DNA of 64,000 bases, taken from Pseudomonas cichorii (GTDB taxonomy: Bacteria > Pseudomonadota > Gammaproteobacteria > Pseudomonadales > Pseudomonadaceae). The translations under genes were made by a program, and so were the position numbers. The stretch lies in contig NZ_BLVZ01000005.1 in assembly GCF_015471405.1 (NCBI RefSeq), forward strand, positions 62,001 through 126,000, written 5' to 3'. This document shows, one piece after another, positions 37,736 to 46,072 of the stretch; the stretch's first letter is position 1, and each line of letters opens with the position of its first letter. The notes below the pieces were generated by a model, which worked only from the letters and a program-made list of their open reading frames with translations, was not told the DNA's origin and did not search any database.

Positions 37736-39202
37736 AACTCCGTCGATATCCCTCACCGCGCCACAGGCAAGCAATAATGGCACTAGCCGCTCCTGCAGTT
37801 CAGGGTTTACGAACTCCATTATAGTTTGTATTGGAACAATCCCTACAGTGTTGAGCTCGCTTTTAGTGTAGGACAACCAAGCACTACTCAACGCTCGTAA
37901 GACGTCACTCGCGGAAGTAATAGCGAAACGACGATTGACCATCCCAGATTCAAAAATAAATGTATGCTGGTAACTGTAACCGCATTCGCTCCAATTATTC
38001 CCCTTGCAGCGATTGCAAGTACACGGCCCATCGCCGAACGCCCTATCAATGAGATCATTAAACAACATTATAGACTTCAGTGACAGGCGAGGATCTACAT
38101 CCAGACTAATTCCGGATTTGTTTTTATGATCTAATAGTTTTTGATCCGAGCTTCGACCAGGCTTAGACTTCAAAATCGACTGGCGCTCATAAGAAGTATA
38201 CTGCGGAACCTCTGACCACGATATCATATCATCTGAGAACATCAACCTTCCCATTTTTAGCAGAAAAGAAGGATCAAGCTGCTCGCGTACAATATCGCAA
38301 AACAAATTTGCCGATTTAACAAACTCCTTTATACTCGCAACAAATTTTTTTGCCCATTCAACATGTTCGCGATTGTCTTGAGCATAATTAGGGTTAGGAT
38401 ACTGTCGCTTGTAGGCATGAAAGCCACTATAAGTTTTCCTGTTTGGCTCGTACTCTGCTTTCTGCATCAGAAGATCAACAGCATAGTTCGCCTTGTTAAT
38501 CATATTTGATGCCGACACCTCTACATCTAGAAAATCACCTTTCGGAAAAATCCAACTTGGCAGTTTGGCCCTGGCGAATCTGGCACCGTCAACAAATCCT
38601 TCATGAAGAGCGGGAATATGTTCCCCGCAAGCTTCTTCAATCCAACTGTACCATTTATATATCTGGAGGTCTGCCGCTATATCATTTACGATCATGCTTA
38701 CATGCCCGGCCGCACTATGCTGAACTTTTCGAGCAATCGAAGTTGCCGCCTCATACTCCCCGGATTTAGCGGCACGATCGAAAACAGCGAGCAGGGCATT
38801 CACTGATGTTTTATCAAACACATTTGCTTCAGGAACAATTACTTTCCAATGCTTCTTTGTTCGCTCGACATTGTCAGGGCGAATATCTATCCACCTGAGC
38901 TTTTCGTTACTTGGTGTATAAATAACTAACAACACAGGTAACGAGTGAGCCAGCCAGTAATCTAAGTGCTTATTTTCCCCATAAAAAACCATCCCTTCCT
39001 TTGTGTTACTGAGATAGCTGTCACCTGATTTTACTTGAACCGCTATTAGCTTGCCCTGAACTTTATTGTCAACAACAAGCTCAATCTGACCATCTATTCC
39101 TACATCCGCAATAGGCTGCTCTCTAAAAATCCATTCGAATTCGCGAGATATGACCAGCCCCAGCGCATATACGCCTATCCTTTCCAAAGACTTAAAGTCC
39201 AT
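37703..39202 (-). CDS. DUF4365-like protein with PD-(D/E)XK-type N-terminus
   Basis: A 499-residue protein. The N-terminal domain (residues 1-150) reads as a DUF4365-type nuclease fold: REQPIADVGIDGQIEL with the metal-ligand Asp, then KLIAVQVKSGDSYL with the QVK lysine, followed by YWLAHSLPVLLVIY. A CTCNRCKGNNWSECG cysteine cluster near residue 405 suggests a zinc site. The remainder is not recognised. Base composition is strikingly AT-rich compared with all neighbours, indicating a separate origin. It converges on the recombinase operon. A defence or modification-dependent nuclease role is inferred from fold and context. Confidence 0.7.
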   Translation of the reverse strand: MDFKSLERIGVYALGLVISREFEWIFREQPIADVGIDGQIELVVDNKVQGKLIAVQVKSGDSYLSNTKEGMVFYGENKHLDYWLAHSLPVLLVIYTPSNEKLRWIDIRPDNVERTKKHWKVIVPEANVFDKTSVNALLAVFDRAAKSGEYEAATSIARKVQHSAAGHVSMIVNDIAADLQIYKWYSWIEEACGEHIPALHEGFVDGARFARAKLPSWIFPKGDFLDVEVSASNMINKANYAVDLLMQKAEYEPNRKTYSGFHAYKRQYPNPNYAQDNREHVEWAKKFVASIKEFVKSANLFCDIVREQLDPSFLLKMGRLMFSDDMISWSEVPQYTSYERQSILKSKPGRSSDQKLLDHKNKSGISLDVDPRLSLKSIMLFNDLIDRAFGDGPCTCNRCKGNNWSECGYSYQHTFIFESGMVNRRFAITSASDVLRALSSAWLSYTKSELNTVGIVPIQTIMEFVNPELQERLVPLLLACGAVRDIDGVLMLGEPSWDE

Positions 39203-39818
39203 TTATTCTCGCTCGTAGTGGCATAGTGACTTACCTTGAAATCTATCACTGCCTAATGTCTGTTACAATTCTTTAGCCACCCGATTTTGCTCGACTCCTC
39301 AATGCTGCGTAATTACTTGATCGAGAAGCCAATTTTTCGCTTCACCGCGCTGCTTGATGGCCAACCTTCGCCGCTTCAACTCACAGCCCCCTCCCGGCGC
39401 AAACGTGGTCGGTGATCAGCTGCCTCAAGGCCCGCACTACCCTGCTCACGGCCTTGAGGCGAGTTTGACCGATGTTGAAATCCAGCTCCCGAACGAATGA
39501 GACGTTTTCTCCGCTGGCCCTCACTTCGGTGTTCCTTGAGCCTTTGGCCGCCGAGTGACTGCTTCCCTTTCACCAATGACTGCTTCGATTGCTAAGCACA
39601 AGTAATCGGACGCACGCTTTTGGTCGGTAATCGCCTTCCGCTAAGCGCAGCAATGGGTCGATTCCTGCCGGCTGAGGCGTACCGGTGCTCTGGTCAAATC
39701 CAATGCAAATGGCTGGTCAAGGCGAATGAAACAGGTGGTCAAGTGGGATGCAAACGCTTGGTCAAGTCAGGTGCAATTTTGCAAATCAGAGAAATCTGCT
39801 CAGCGGAACTCCGTGCCC
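39203..39818. other. Gene-poor stretch with IS remnants
   Basis: No intact gene is seen in this stretch. On the minus strand near 39390-39580 an open segment reads TEVRASGENVSFVREL and then QTRLKAVSRVVRALRQL, protein-like but without a start, probably a remnant. The four-copy repeat at 39692-39777 is listed separately. Confidence 0.4.
39692..39777 (+). repeat. Four tandem ~22-bp repeats, IS21-like terminal repeats
   Basis: GGTCAA recurs at 39692, 39715, 39737 and 39760, each followed by five variable bases and a (R)TGCAAA-like end; spacing is 23, 22 and 23 bp. Multiple direct repeats of this design mark the ends of IS21-family insertion sequences (binding sites for the IstA transposase). No istA/istB gene is present, so this looks like an orphan end. 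Confidence 0.6.
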
Positions 39819-40166
39819 CTAAAGCCCCAGATCCCCTCCAAAGCTTGAGTCGCGCATCGCACCTGAGGCCTGCCCATCCCGGATCAATGCCAGCTGCAGA
39901 TGCCGCAGGATATGCCAGTGCAGCTGTTCTCGAATCTGGAGACACCCCGGTGCGGGATAGAATTTCTCGACTGAACTGACCTCAAGCGCCTGGATCAATC
40001 CAAGATATGCTGATCGACCCACGGCACCCTCATAGATACGAACGAGGTCACCCAGGCCTGGCCTACGCCTGTAGGTCAGAAGCGCTGAATGGATCATCTC
40101 TGCGAAGCCAAGCCCGAACACCGAAGCGGCCCGCGCTATAATTTCGTTCTTCAGAACATCGCTCAT
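39819..40166 (-). CDS. Hypothetical protein, 115 residues
   Basis: MSDVLKNEIIARAASVFGLGF and what follows is a soluble, mostly helical sequence of unknown family. It is divergent from the ParS-like gene at 40241. The start has a modest GGTGAG about 14 bp upstream. Composition looks coding; the function is unknown. Confidence 0.4.
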   Translation of the reverse strand: MSDVLKNEIIARAASVFGLGFAEMIHSALLTYRRRPGLGDLVRIYEGAVGRSAYLGLIQALEVSSVEKFYPAPGCLQIREQLHWHILRHLQLALIRDGQASGAMRDSSFGGDLGL

Positions 40167-40240
40167 GAAACGTAGTACTCACCAATCTGGGCCGCTAGTG
40201 CGGGTACACATTCCTGGCGCTCCCTTTTTTAGGAATCGAC

Positions 40241-40651
40241 ATGCTGATCCAGCTCGATCTGAATGTGAATGACGCCGAGGCGCTTTTACGCTATTGCGCT
40301 GGCTACGAGCCAGACACAGGGGATTTTCGAGAAAATGCTCGGATTCGGGAAGCACTAGAAACGCTTGCGGTAGCTCTCGAAGACGCGATGTCCTCAGCCC
40401 ATGGAAGCGGCGAATCGCCCGAAACGATTGATCCGCAGCTGTTTGACGCAGCCCTAGGGTTGTTTGGCGACAAAGCGAAAGCCATGAGCTGGTTGTGCAC
40501 CCCTGTCCGAGCGCTGGGCCAGAAAAGCCCGAAAGATGTACCTGTGGCCGACGCCCCTTTTGTCGCTTTATGGACAGATTGTCCAACGGCGCCCCACGAA
40601 ACGCTCAAGCAAATCCCTCTGATTGTGTCTGGAGGAACCATGGGAACTTGA
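40241..40651 (+). CDS. ParS/MbcA-type antitoxin-like protein, orphan
   Basis: A 136-residue protein whose residues about 65-95 (LFDAALGLFGDKAKAMSWLCTPVRALGQKSP) match the C-terminal toxin-binding region of Xre/ParS/MbcA antitoxins (DUF2384): helix, FGD, WL-x2-P, ALG, P. The N-terminal part (MLIQLDLNVNDAEALLRYC) does not look like an HTH. The sequence after the motif is unlike the usual leucine-rich end, so the tail may be frameshifted. No RES or COOH toxin gene is next to it. A function as antitoxin or anti-toxin decoy is inference. Confidence 0.55.
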   Translation: MLIQLDLNVNDAEALLRYCAGYEPDTGDFRENARIREALETLAVALEDAMSSAHGSGESPETIDPQLFDAALGLFGDKAKAMSWLCTPVRALGQKSPKDVPVADAPFVALWTDCPTAPHETLKQIPLIVSGGTMGT

Positions 40652-40662
40652 TGAGAGCCTGG

Positions 40663-41046
40663 CTAAAAAAATAGGTACTCGCTCATGAATGGAACCTGAA
40701 TTCGTCGTCCCGCCCCCATGAGCACGTAGACCGTATTTTGAGTGATGAAGTAGCCAGGGGCCTCATAGTCCACGAGGAAGGAAGTGCGTACACCACGCCC
40801 AAGTCTAAAACGATCCTGACTATCATGCAGGATCGTAATCGCGACCACCACATGGGGGGATAGTCCTTGACTGGCTAATCCTCCAGCCACCGTTAATTGA
40901 GCCGCGAACTCAATCCACACCCAGTCACGCACCACGCAAAAACTTCGATTGAGATACCGGGCCTGGACGCGGTCAATGGCTTCATCCAGGCTGGCATTCA
41001 TACCGTTCATAGCCATGCTTGGTGCTGCAGACCAGTCAAATCTCAT
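40663..41046 (-). CDS. Hypothetical protein, last gene of the metallophosphoesterase operon
   Basis: A 127-residue protein with the pattern NRSFCVVRDWVWIEFAAQL, ITILHDSQDRFRLGRGVRTSFLV and FITQNTVYVLMGAGRRIQV. This resembles a small pseudomonad family of unknown function that I know as DUF6957 (from memory, not verified). Its ATG overlaps the stop of the preceding gene (ATGA), so it is coupled to it. Confidence 0.6.
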   Translation of the reverse strand: MRFDWSAAPSMAMNGMNASLDEAIDRVQARYLNRSFCVVRDWVWIEFAAQLTVAGGLASQGLSPHVVVAITILHDSQDRFRLGRGVRTSFLVDYEAPGYFITQNTVYVLMGAGRRIQVPFMSEYLFF

Positions 41047-41426
41047 TCTGCTTTTCCCTCGTTCTCCGACGGCAAATACCTACCGGTATGGGTCAAGGAC
41101 AGGATCTGAAAATGCTCCCCCTCCTCGGAGTCTTCCAACAACAGCATCATGTAGCTCACGACTGCATAGCGCTGGTTATCGATCGTCGTTATCAGGTGGT
41201 AACCATGCTGCTCCTGCACCTGGACGACCTCGCCCGTGGTGAGAGTGTCACCATTCCCGTGCTTGCCAGATGCATCAAAAAAGATTGCGGCTCGATAGCC
41301 TGATTTACAAACTCGTGCATCCAGCAAGTAGCCGTCTACGTGCTCATCGAACGTGACCATCACCGCAGCCAGCAGCGCAGGTGGGAAATACACAGCACCT
41401 GCTGTGTCGTGAATTTGATTTGTCAT
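41043..41426 (-). CDS. Hypothetical protein, middle gene of the metallophosphoesterase operon
   Basis: From the ATG at 41426 (MTNQIHDTAGAVYFPPALL) the protein is 127 residues, predicted mostly beta (GEVVQVQEQHGYHLITTID, YAVVSYMMLLLED, EHFQILSLTHTGRYLP). No family recognised. The start overlaps the metallophosphoesterase stop by 4 bp and its stop overlaps the next start by 4 bp, so the three genes are one translational unit. A longer open frame to 41549 is a shadow of the upstream gene. Confidence 0.6.
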   Translation of the reverse strand: MTNQIHDTAGAVYFPPALLAAVMVTFDEHVDGYLLDARVCKSGYRAAIFFDASGKHGNGDTLTTGEVVQVQEQHGYHLITTIDNQRYAVVSYMMLLLEDSEEGEHFQILSLTHTGRYLPSENEGKAE

Positions 41427-42160
41427 AGCTCCACTACTAACTCGGGGTTGAACGAGAGATCCTCTTGTGGATACCCCCTTGGGTTCGATACAAAACGCAC
41501 ACCACGTAGAGTCTCGTCGATGGGCCAGTGCGTATGCCCGAACACCCAAAGGTCAATTTTCAAGTCGAGAAACTCTTCCCACTGGTTTCCATAGCTCGCG
41601 CTCAAATGTGGATGCTTATCGTAGTGCGGAACGAATTTCATCAACGGTGGATGGTGGGTAACCACAACGGTCTTGCCCGGATGCGGTTTGGAAATCTCTT
41701 CATGCAACCACTGCCGGGATTCTTGGGCCTGCCTGCGAATGAATGTTGGCGTGATCCTGCTGTACTGTGGTTCCAGCCGAATTTGCCTGTAATCGTTCAT
41801 CATCTGCCTGGCATCTAACATCGCCAGAACTGAATTTCCCGTAGACTCGAAATCCGACCAGCACACACAGCCAACGAATCTCACCCCCTCCACTACCACG
41901 CTTTGTCGTTCCAGAAAGTGAACGTGGGGTTTGGCGTTCGACTCCAAGCGCGCAAACGCCTTGTGCCAGGCGGCCCCATACAACTCATGGTTTCCACCCA
42001 CCATCACTACTGGCTTATGAAAATTGTCGCTCGCCCAACCGGTGCTCCGCCCCTTGCTATGCACGTCGCCAGCGAGCACCACAACATCGTACAGACCAGG
42101 ATCCGGAAGCTGCAGCGACCGAAACTCCAAGTGGAGATCGGACATGACTAGCAAACGCAT
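41423..42160 (-). CDS. Metallophosphoesterase
   Basis: A 245-residue calcineurin-like phosphoesterase with all metal-binding motifs: SDLHLEF (D8, H10), VVLAGDVHS (about 32), VGGNHELYG (about 54-62), VVTHHPPLM (about 168) and VFGHTHWPID (about 208). Such enzymes cut phosphomono- or diesters, including cyclic nucleotides and nucleic acids; the substrate is open. It leads a three-gene, 4-bp-overlapping operon and is divergent from an XRE-type regulator with about 118 bp between them. Confidence 0.85.
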   Translation of the reverse strand: MRLLVMSDLHLEFRSLQLPDPGLYDVVVLAGDVHSKGRSTGWASDNFHKPVVMVGGNHELYGAAWHKAFARLESNAKPHVHFLERQSVVVEGVRFVGCVCWSDFESTGNSVLAMLDARQMMNDYRQIRLEPQYSRITPTFIRRQAQESRQWLHEEISKPHPGKTVVVTHHPPLMKFVPHYDKHPHLSASYGNQWEEFLDLKIDLWVFGHTHWPIDETLRGVRFVSNPRGYPQEDLSFNPELVVEL

Positions 42161-42278
42161 CGTCGATTTACCTATATATTGAGGCCGATGTGATAACGCC
42201 CCTCCACGAGATGGTATACGCCCACGATGCGGCGCGTCAAAAAATGGCTTTATCCTCTCTTTTGCGGCGTGGCGGAAG

Positions 42279-42731
42279 ATGGATTATCTGGAAGCAATTG
42301 GACAGGTCTTGCGAGAGGTTCGTGTCGGAGCGAATCTCAGCCGGGAGGCGTGTGGAGGGGTGCTGAACCGCGATCATCTGGCACGGGTTGAACAGGGTAA
42401 GCAGTCGCTGACACTGGGTAAGCTCAATGCGCTCTGCGAGTTGCTGGGCGTGTCCCCCAGCACAGTTTTGTTCACTGCCGAAGCTCGGCTCGCCCATCTG
42501 AAGTTGGGAGCATACAAGGCAGACTGGGATGCTCGACTTGGGAGCCTGCAGGCTGCCGGTCGACTACATAGCGAAGTCCAGGTTGCGGCATCCACTGGCG
42601 TTCGAGGTAAAAGAGCCGAGGAGACCCGCGCTGCTGTCCTCCGTCTACAAGCTGAGGGTTGCGCGAAAATGGAAGTCGTTCGCCAACTCGGTATCGGACG
42701 AACCACTGTCGATCGCTATTGGGCAAAATAG
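42279..42731 (+). CDS. XRE-family HTH regulator with a second C-terminal HTH
   Basis: A 150-residue protein. Residues about 5-60 are an XRE-type HTH (IGQVLREVRVGANLSREACGGVL..RDHLARVEQGKQSLTLGKL). Residues about 112-148 (RAAVLRLQAEGCAKMEVVRQLGIGRTTVDRYW) look like a resolvase/Hin-type HTH. Two DNA-binding units in so short a protein is unusual. Being divergent from the metallophosphoesterase operon, it is the obvious candidate regulator. Confidence 0.7.
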   Translation: MDYLEAIGQVLREVRVGANLSREACGGVLNRDHLARVEQGKQSLTLGKLNALCELLGVSPSTVLFTAEARLAHLKLGAYKADWDARLGSLQAAGRLHSEVQVAASTGVRGKRAEETRAAVLRLQAEGCAKMEVVRQLGIGRTTVDRYWAK

Positions 42732-43044
42732 TGATCAATCACCCAGTTGAGCCGGAATCGCACATCCATGCGATCTGTTGTAAGCGGATGCGGGTGTCCA
42801 GAGACGGCATCGTCAATACTGGGGTGTAGACTTATTTTCATAGCTGTAAACCCTACTGGTTTACAGGTTGAAAAATAGGTTTACACCCCAGTACTGAAAT
42901 GTCGTTGAAGCGAATCACCCGGTTGTTCGGAGAGGTCGAGCAGATGGTGCTTCCAGGCTGACTGGCAGAATCTCATGATGCCCATCATGCCGTCGACGCT
43001 AGAAGCTGACGAAAGGGATCTGCAAAGCCTCTGAGGTCTTGTCG
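42732..43044. other. Spacer dominated by a long inverted repeat
   Basis: This 313-bp gap after the XRE gene contains no gene. Its main content is the long hairpin at 42817-42893, listed separately. Confidence 0.5.
42817..42893. repeat. 77-nt imperfect inverted repeat
   Basis: The left arm TACTGGGGTGTA-GACTTATTTTCA-AGCTGTAAACC pairs with the right arm GGTTTACAGGTTG-AAAAATAGGTTTACACCCCAGTA around a CTACT loop; arms are about 35 nt with few mismatches. Within each arm GTGTAxAC/TGTAAACC recurs. It is too long for an ordinary terminator and lacks a T-run. Confidence 0.65.
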
Positions 43045-43380
43045 TCAGGCACAATACCCATTTTCAAGGCGCCCAATGAAATCTAGAACGTCCTGGGTAT
43101 CAGCGTTCACAGGGCGCTTTCCATTCAAGGCTCGGACTGGTTTGGTTAGCCACTGAATAGTTCTCGCCTGGTCGCCCCACAGACGTAACGCGGCTTCGCG
43201 CACATCTCTGTTTTCTTCGAGCCATTTCTCACACTGCTGCAAAACCAGTGCGTCAAAGAGAGCTTTCTCCAAGGTGGCTGAAAGGTCGATTCCTGAGGCT
43301 GCGGCTTGTTCGAGCAGGTCACTGTTGACGGTGAAGATAACGTCTCGCTTCGGGGCATTGGAATCGTAGGCGACGGGCAT
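43045..43380 (-). CDS. Hybrid antitoxin-like protein (CcdA-type N-terminus, ParS-type C-terminus), orphan
   Basis: From the ATG at 43380 (AGGAAGAAGC upstream) the protein is 111 residues. Residues about 10-55 (KRDVIFTVNSDLLEQAAASGIDLSATLEKALF..CEKWLEENRD) match the CcdA antitoxin pattern of ribbon-helix-helix plus C-terminal helix. Residues about 60-105 (EAALRLWGDQARTIQWLTKPVRALNGKRP..DVLDFIGRLENG) match the DUF2384/ParS toxin-binding domain. No CcdB or RES toxin is adjacent. The open frame to 43464 adds an unlikely leader. Confidence 0.65.
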   Translation of the reverse strand: MPVAYDSNAPKRDVIFTVNSDLLEQAAASGIDLSATLEKALFDALVLQQCEKWLEENRDVREAALRLWGDQARTIQWLTKPVRALNGKRPVNADTQDVLDFIGRLENGYCA

Positions 43381-43595
43381 GCTTCTTCCTAAGAGCGGAC
43401 TAGGGGGAACTCTCCATCTGGAGTTCGGCTCAAATCCAAGCTTGCCATTAAAAGCTGCGCTCATGTGGCAGGTTTTTTAGCCGACGCGTCAAAGCCCCAA
43501 ATCGTCGGCAAAGTGGTCATTAGTCAAACCTGCCCTGGTTATCAAAAGCAAACAGACCGACCAAGGGAGCTAATGCTCCCGAGGCAGGGCTCAGA

Positions 43596-45599
43596 TTATT
43601 CCGCGATCAGGCCTCGCGTTCGCCACCGGGCGCGAACGTAGTCTTCAAAAACGTAGTTGCCTTGAAGCGGCAGGTTGTCCGCGTGGTCACAGACGATGAT
43701 CTGGGGCATGACGCCAGTATCCTTGAACGTCGTGTCGCAGAATTTAGCGAGGTTAGTGAACATCTTCGACACAGCGTCCACATCCTCATCGACCGTCTTG
43801 GTGGTCTGTCTGTCGCCGCGCAGCTCGCCTGCCTTGAACGCTTCAGCGTTGTCGGTTGACGGGAAGTAGACCTGGGTGGGCTGGTCAAGAAACAAGACCG
43901 GAGGCACCTTGCACTTTGCATTTGCGGCAAACTGGTAATGTAGCGCCATGAATAGAGTTAGGTGGGAATAAAGCCAGTTAGCACCGCTTCCCATGGAACG
44001 CAGGAATACTTTTTTGACTTGGCCGCCTGCAATGGGTCTTTCGTGCCAGAGATCAAAGGTATCAACGTCGAATTTCAGAGAACCACTCTTGTAGGTATCT
44101 TCGAAATCGAAGTACTTTCCGAAATCCTTCATCTTCTGATTGATCTGATTCCCAAGAGCCCAAAGTTTAGACTCGACGTCGTACTGAGCTATCTGCAGAT
44201 CGTATTTATCAACCTCTGCTTGCCAGTAGTCGACCATACCTTTCGCCTCTGAGGGGGGATTGGCGATCCGCTTCTCAATAGCGAGTTCGAGCTTGAGTTT
44301 GGTTTTCTGAGGAGCACCCTCGACCGATTTTGATCTTTCAAGTCGTTCGGCCTCATCGTCAAGAGGCTTCAATGCCTTCTCGACCAGGGCCAGTTCCTGG
44401 CGAAGCTTCTTGAGCGTGGCATCAATCTCTCGCCGCTCCTCGCCAAAGCCTTCCCGCGCGTAGGTGGATACTTTCAGTTCGCCGTTCAGCCAATGAATCG
44501 CCGCCGACAACCTGTTTGCTTCATCCTCCGGCACATCAGACTGCGATGAGCAAACTGGGCAGACTGAATGATCCAGATTGGTAGCCTTGGGGATTGGCAG
44601 TGCCGTTACAGAGTCAACAAAACCTGACGCCTGCTCGGTGGAAACCTTCAGCAGATAGCGAGTGTTTAGCGCTTTCTGGATGTTCGCCATCAACTGAGCT
44701 TTGCTATCGCGCAGCTCATTGCGTCTAGTTTCAAAAGCATTGGAAAGACCATCAACTCTGACCGAAACGCCTGTGAGGCGCTCCAGCGCAGGCTTTGGCT
44801 TTGTCCAGATTTCCTCTGCCGTCAGCTCTGTCAACGGCAAGCCGGCGAACGCCTCATACTCTTTCAAGAGGGTGTCGAACTCGGTGAGGTAGTCCTCCTT
44901 GATCTTGTCTTGCTTGGGTATCTGGGCCTTGGCTCGCTTGAGCTCGTACAGGGCCTCGGTGCGAAGCTTCGCGATATCGAAGTAATCCTCTCCAACGATA
45001 TCCATGAATATCTTGAAGTGATCGATGGCCTGGTCGCGCTTGCGCTTTTCCTCAAACCTGTAAAAGACCGCGTGCCGATTAGCCACCAAGTTCTGGTGTT
45101 GGAGCATGAACGACGGAAAGCTGCGCACCGACGGCGTCGCACTCCATTTACCTGTCACTTCCTGCTGGAGTGGATCAGTGTCAATGTTTTCGAGGGTGAC
45201 GCCAAAATGGCGGCCCAGGCTCTTTAGGAACTCCGCTTTGTGCTGGAAGAAATGAGTCGTGAAGAAGGCATCCACGTCTTCAATGAGGGGAAGCACGTTG
45301 TCCGCCGCTGGCCCGGAGACTTCCCGCAAAAAACAGCGATTACTGGATGCTGCCCGCCCAACGACAATGGCCACCGTCGGGAATCGTAATACGGTAAAGA
45401 AGTACTTGGCCCGATCGGTGATGATGCCCTCCGGGATGGTGTCTTCCGAGCTTCCCAGACAGTAGTCAAAAATGTCGAGGACTGCGCTCTTTCCCTTCGA
45501 AGACTTGCCAGTGATGATGTTAAGTCCGGGCATGAATGGGACGTGGTGAACGGCATGCTGGTTATCCACCACACCGAGGTAGCTTACGTAGCACTTCAT
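43596..45599 (-). CDS. ABC-three-component system ATPase (DUF3732 type)
   Basis: A 667-residue SMC/Rad50-like ATPase. Walker A is [18 protein letters not shown] (G31-S38 region). A long coiled coil (about 190-480) carries a CPVCSS zinc-hook-like CxxC near residue 345. Walker B with the DUF3732 hallmark is [15 protein letters not shown] (about 578). It overlaps the middle-component gene by 4 bp. In ABC-3C systems (Krishnan, Burroughs, Iyer and Aravind) such ATPases sense nucleoprotein signals and switch on a nuclease effector; the upstream gene in this operon is that effector. Confidence 0.82.
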   Translation of the reverse strand: MKCYVSYLGVVDNQHAVHHVPFMPGLNIITGKSSKGKSAVLDIFDYCLGSSEDTIPEGIITDRAKYFFTVLRFPTVAIVVGRAASSNRCFLREVSGPAADNVLPLIEDVDAFFTTHFFQHKAEFLKSLGRHFGVTLENIDTDPLQQEVTGKWSATPSVRSFPSFMLQHQNLVANRHAVFYRFEEKRKRDQAIDHFKIFMDIVGEDYFDIAKLRTEALYELKRAKAQIPKQDKIKEDYLTEFDTLLKEYEAFAGLPLTELTAEEIWTKPKPALERLTGVSVRVDGLSNAFETRRNELRDSKAQLMANIQKALNTRYLLKVSTEQASGFVDSVTALPIPKATNLDHSVCPVCSSQSDVPEDEANRLSAAIHWLNGELKVSTYAREGFGEERREIDATLKKLRQELALVEKALKPLDDEAERLERSKSVEGAPQKTKLKLELAIEKRIANPPSEAKGMVDYWQAEVDKYDLQIAQYDVESKLWALGNQINQKMKDFGKYFDFEDTYKSGSLKFDVDTFDLWHERPIAGGQVKKVFLRSMGSGANWLYSHLTLFMALHYQFAANAKCKVPPVLFLDQPTQVYFPSTDNAEAFKAGELRGDRQTTKTVDEDVDAVSKMFTNLAKFCDTTFKDTGVMPQIIVCDHADNLPLQGNYVFEDYVRARWRTRGLIAE

Positions 45600-46072
45600 A
45601 GCGATTTGAGCCCCAACATCTTGTAAATGGATACGACATTTTCACCAGACAGAACCATGGCCAGCTTTTCACTGTACTTCAGCAGGGACTTATCCGAGTT
45701 GACCGCCTGCGGCTTTTGGAGCGTCTGAACTGAAAGCTCGGTGGTGATTTCTAGACTTTTTTCAGCAGCTAGAATAAGCAAAGCGGCATTGGTAATCGGC
45801 TTGAACTCCTCCACTCGCAGAGCAAGACCAATGAGCCGTTCAGCGTCCGACGCCATCGTCCGTATGGAGCTGCCACGTCTAGCCCAATGCAGAAAGTTAT
45901 GCATGGGCTTATAGGTGACCAGGGGCAATACCAGGTAGCTAAGAAGCACATCGTTTTCGACGGGATCCCAGTGCTGATAAAAGCTTTGGATGACAGGCGC
46001 CATCGCAAAGGGGGTTCTGTGCAAGGTGTACAGGTGCTCAGATACTTGTGTGGTCATCACCATAGCCTCCAC
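45596..46072 (-). CDS. ABC-three-component system middle component
   Basis: A 158-residue helical protein. The segment [42 protein letters not shown] (about 20-62) fits the family pattern of ABC-3C middle components (NPAxxAxLL...LxLLPLVLHKxxRexLP). It sits between the effector gene (16-bp overlap) and the ATPase (4-bp overlap), the standard order. It is thought to bridge the ATPase and effector; this role is from the family description. The start could also be at 46063 or 46057. Confidence 0.75.
   Translation of the reverse strand: MEAMVMTTQVSEHLYTLHRTPFAMAPVIQSFYQHWDPVENDVLLSYLVLPLVTYKPMHNFLHWARRGSSIRTMASDAERLIGLALRVEEFKPITNAALLILAAEKSLEITTELSVQTLQKPQAVNSDKSLLKYSEKLAMVLSGENVVSIYKMLGLKSL

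Noticed and set aside
39692..39777. CRISPR array
   Set aside because: Only 4 units of 22-23 bp with no true spacers and no cas genes; better explained as IS21-type end repeats.
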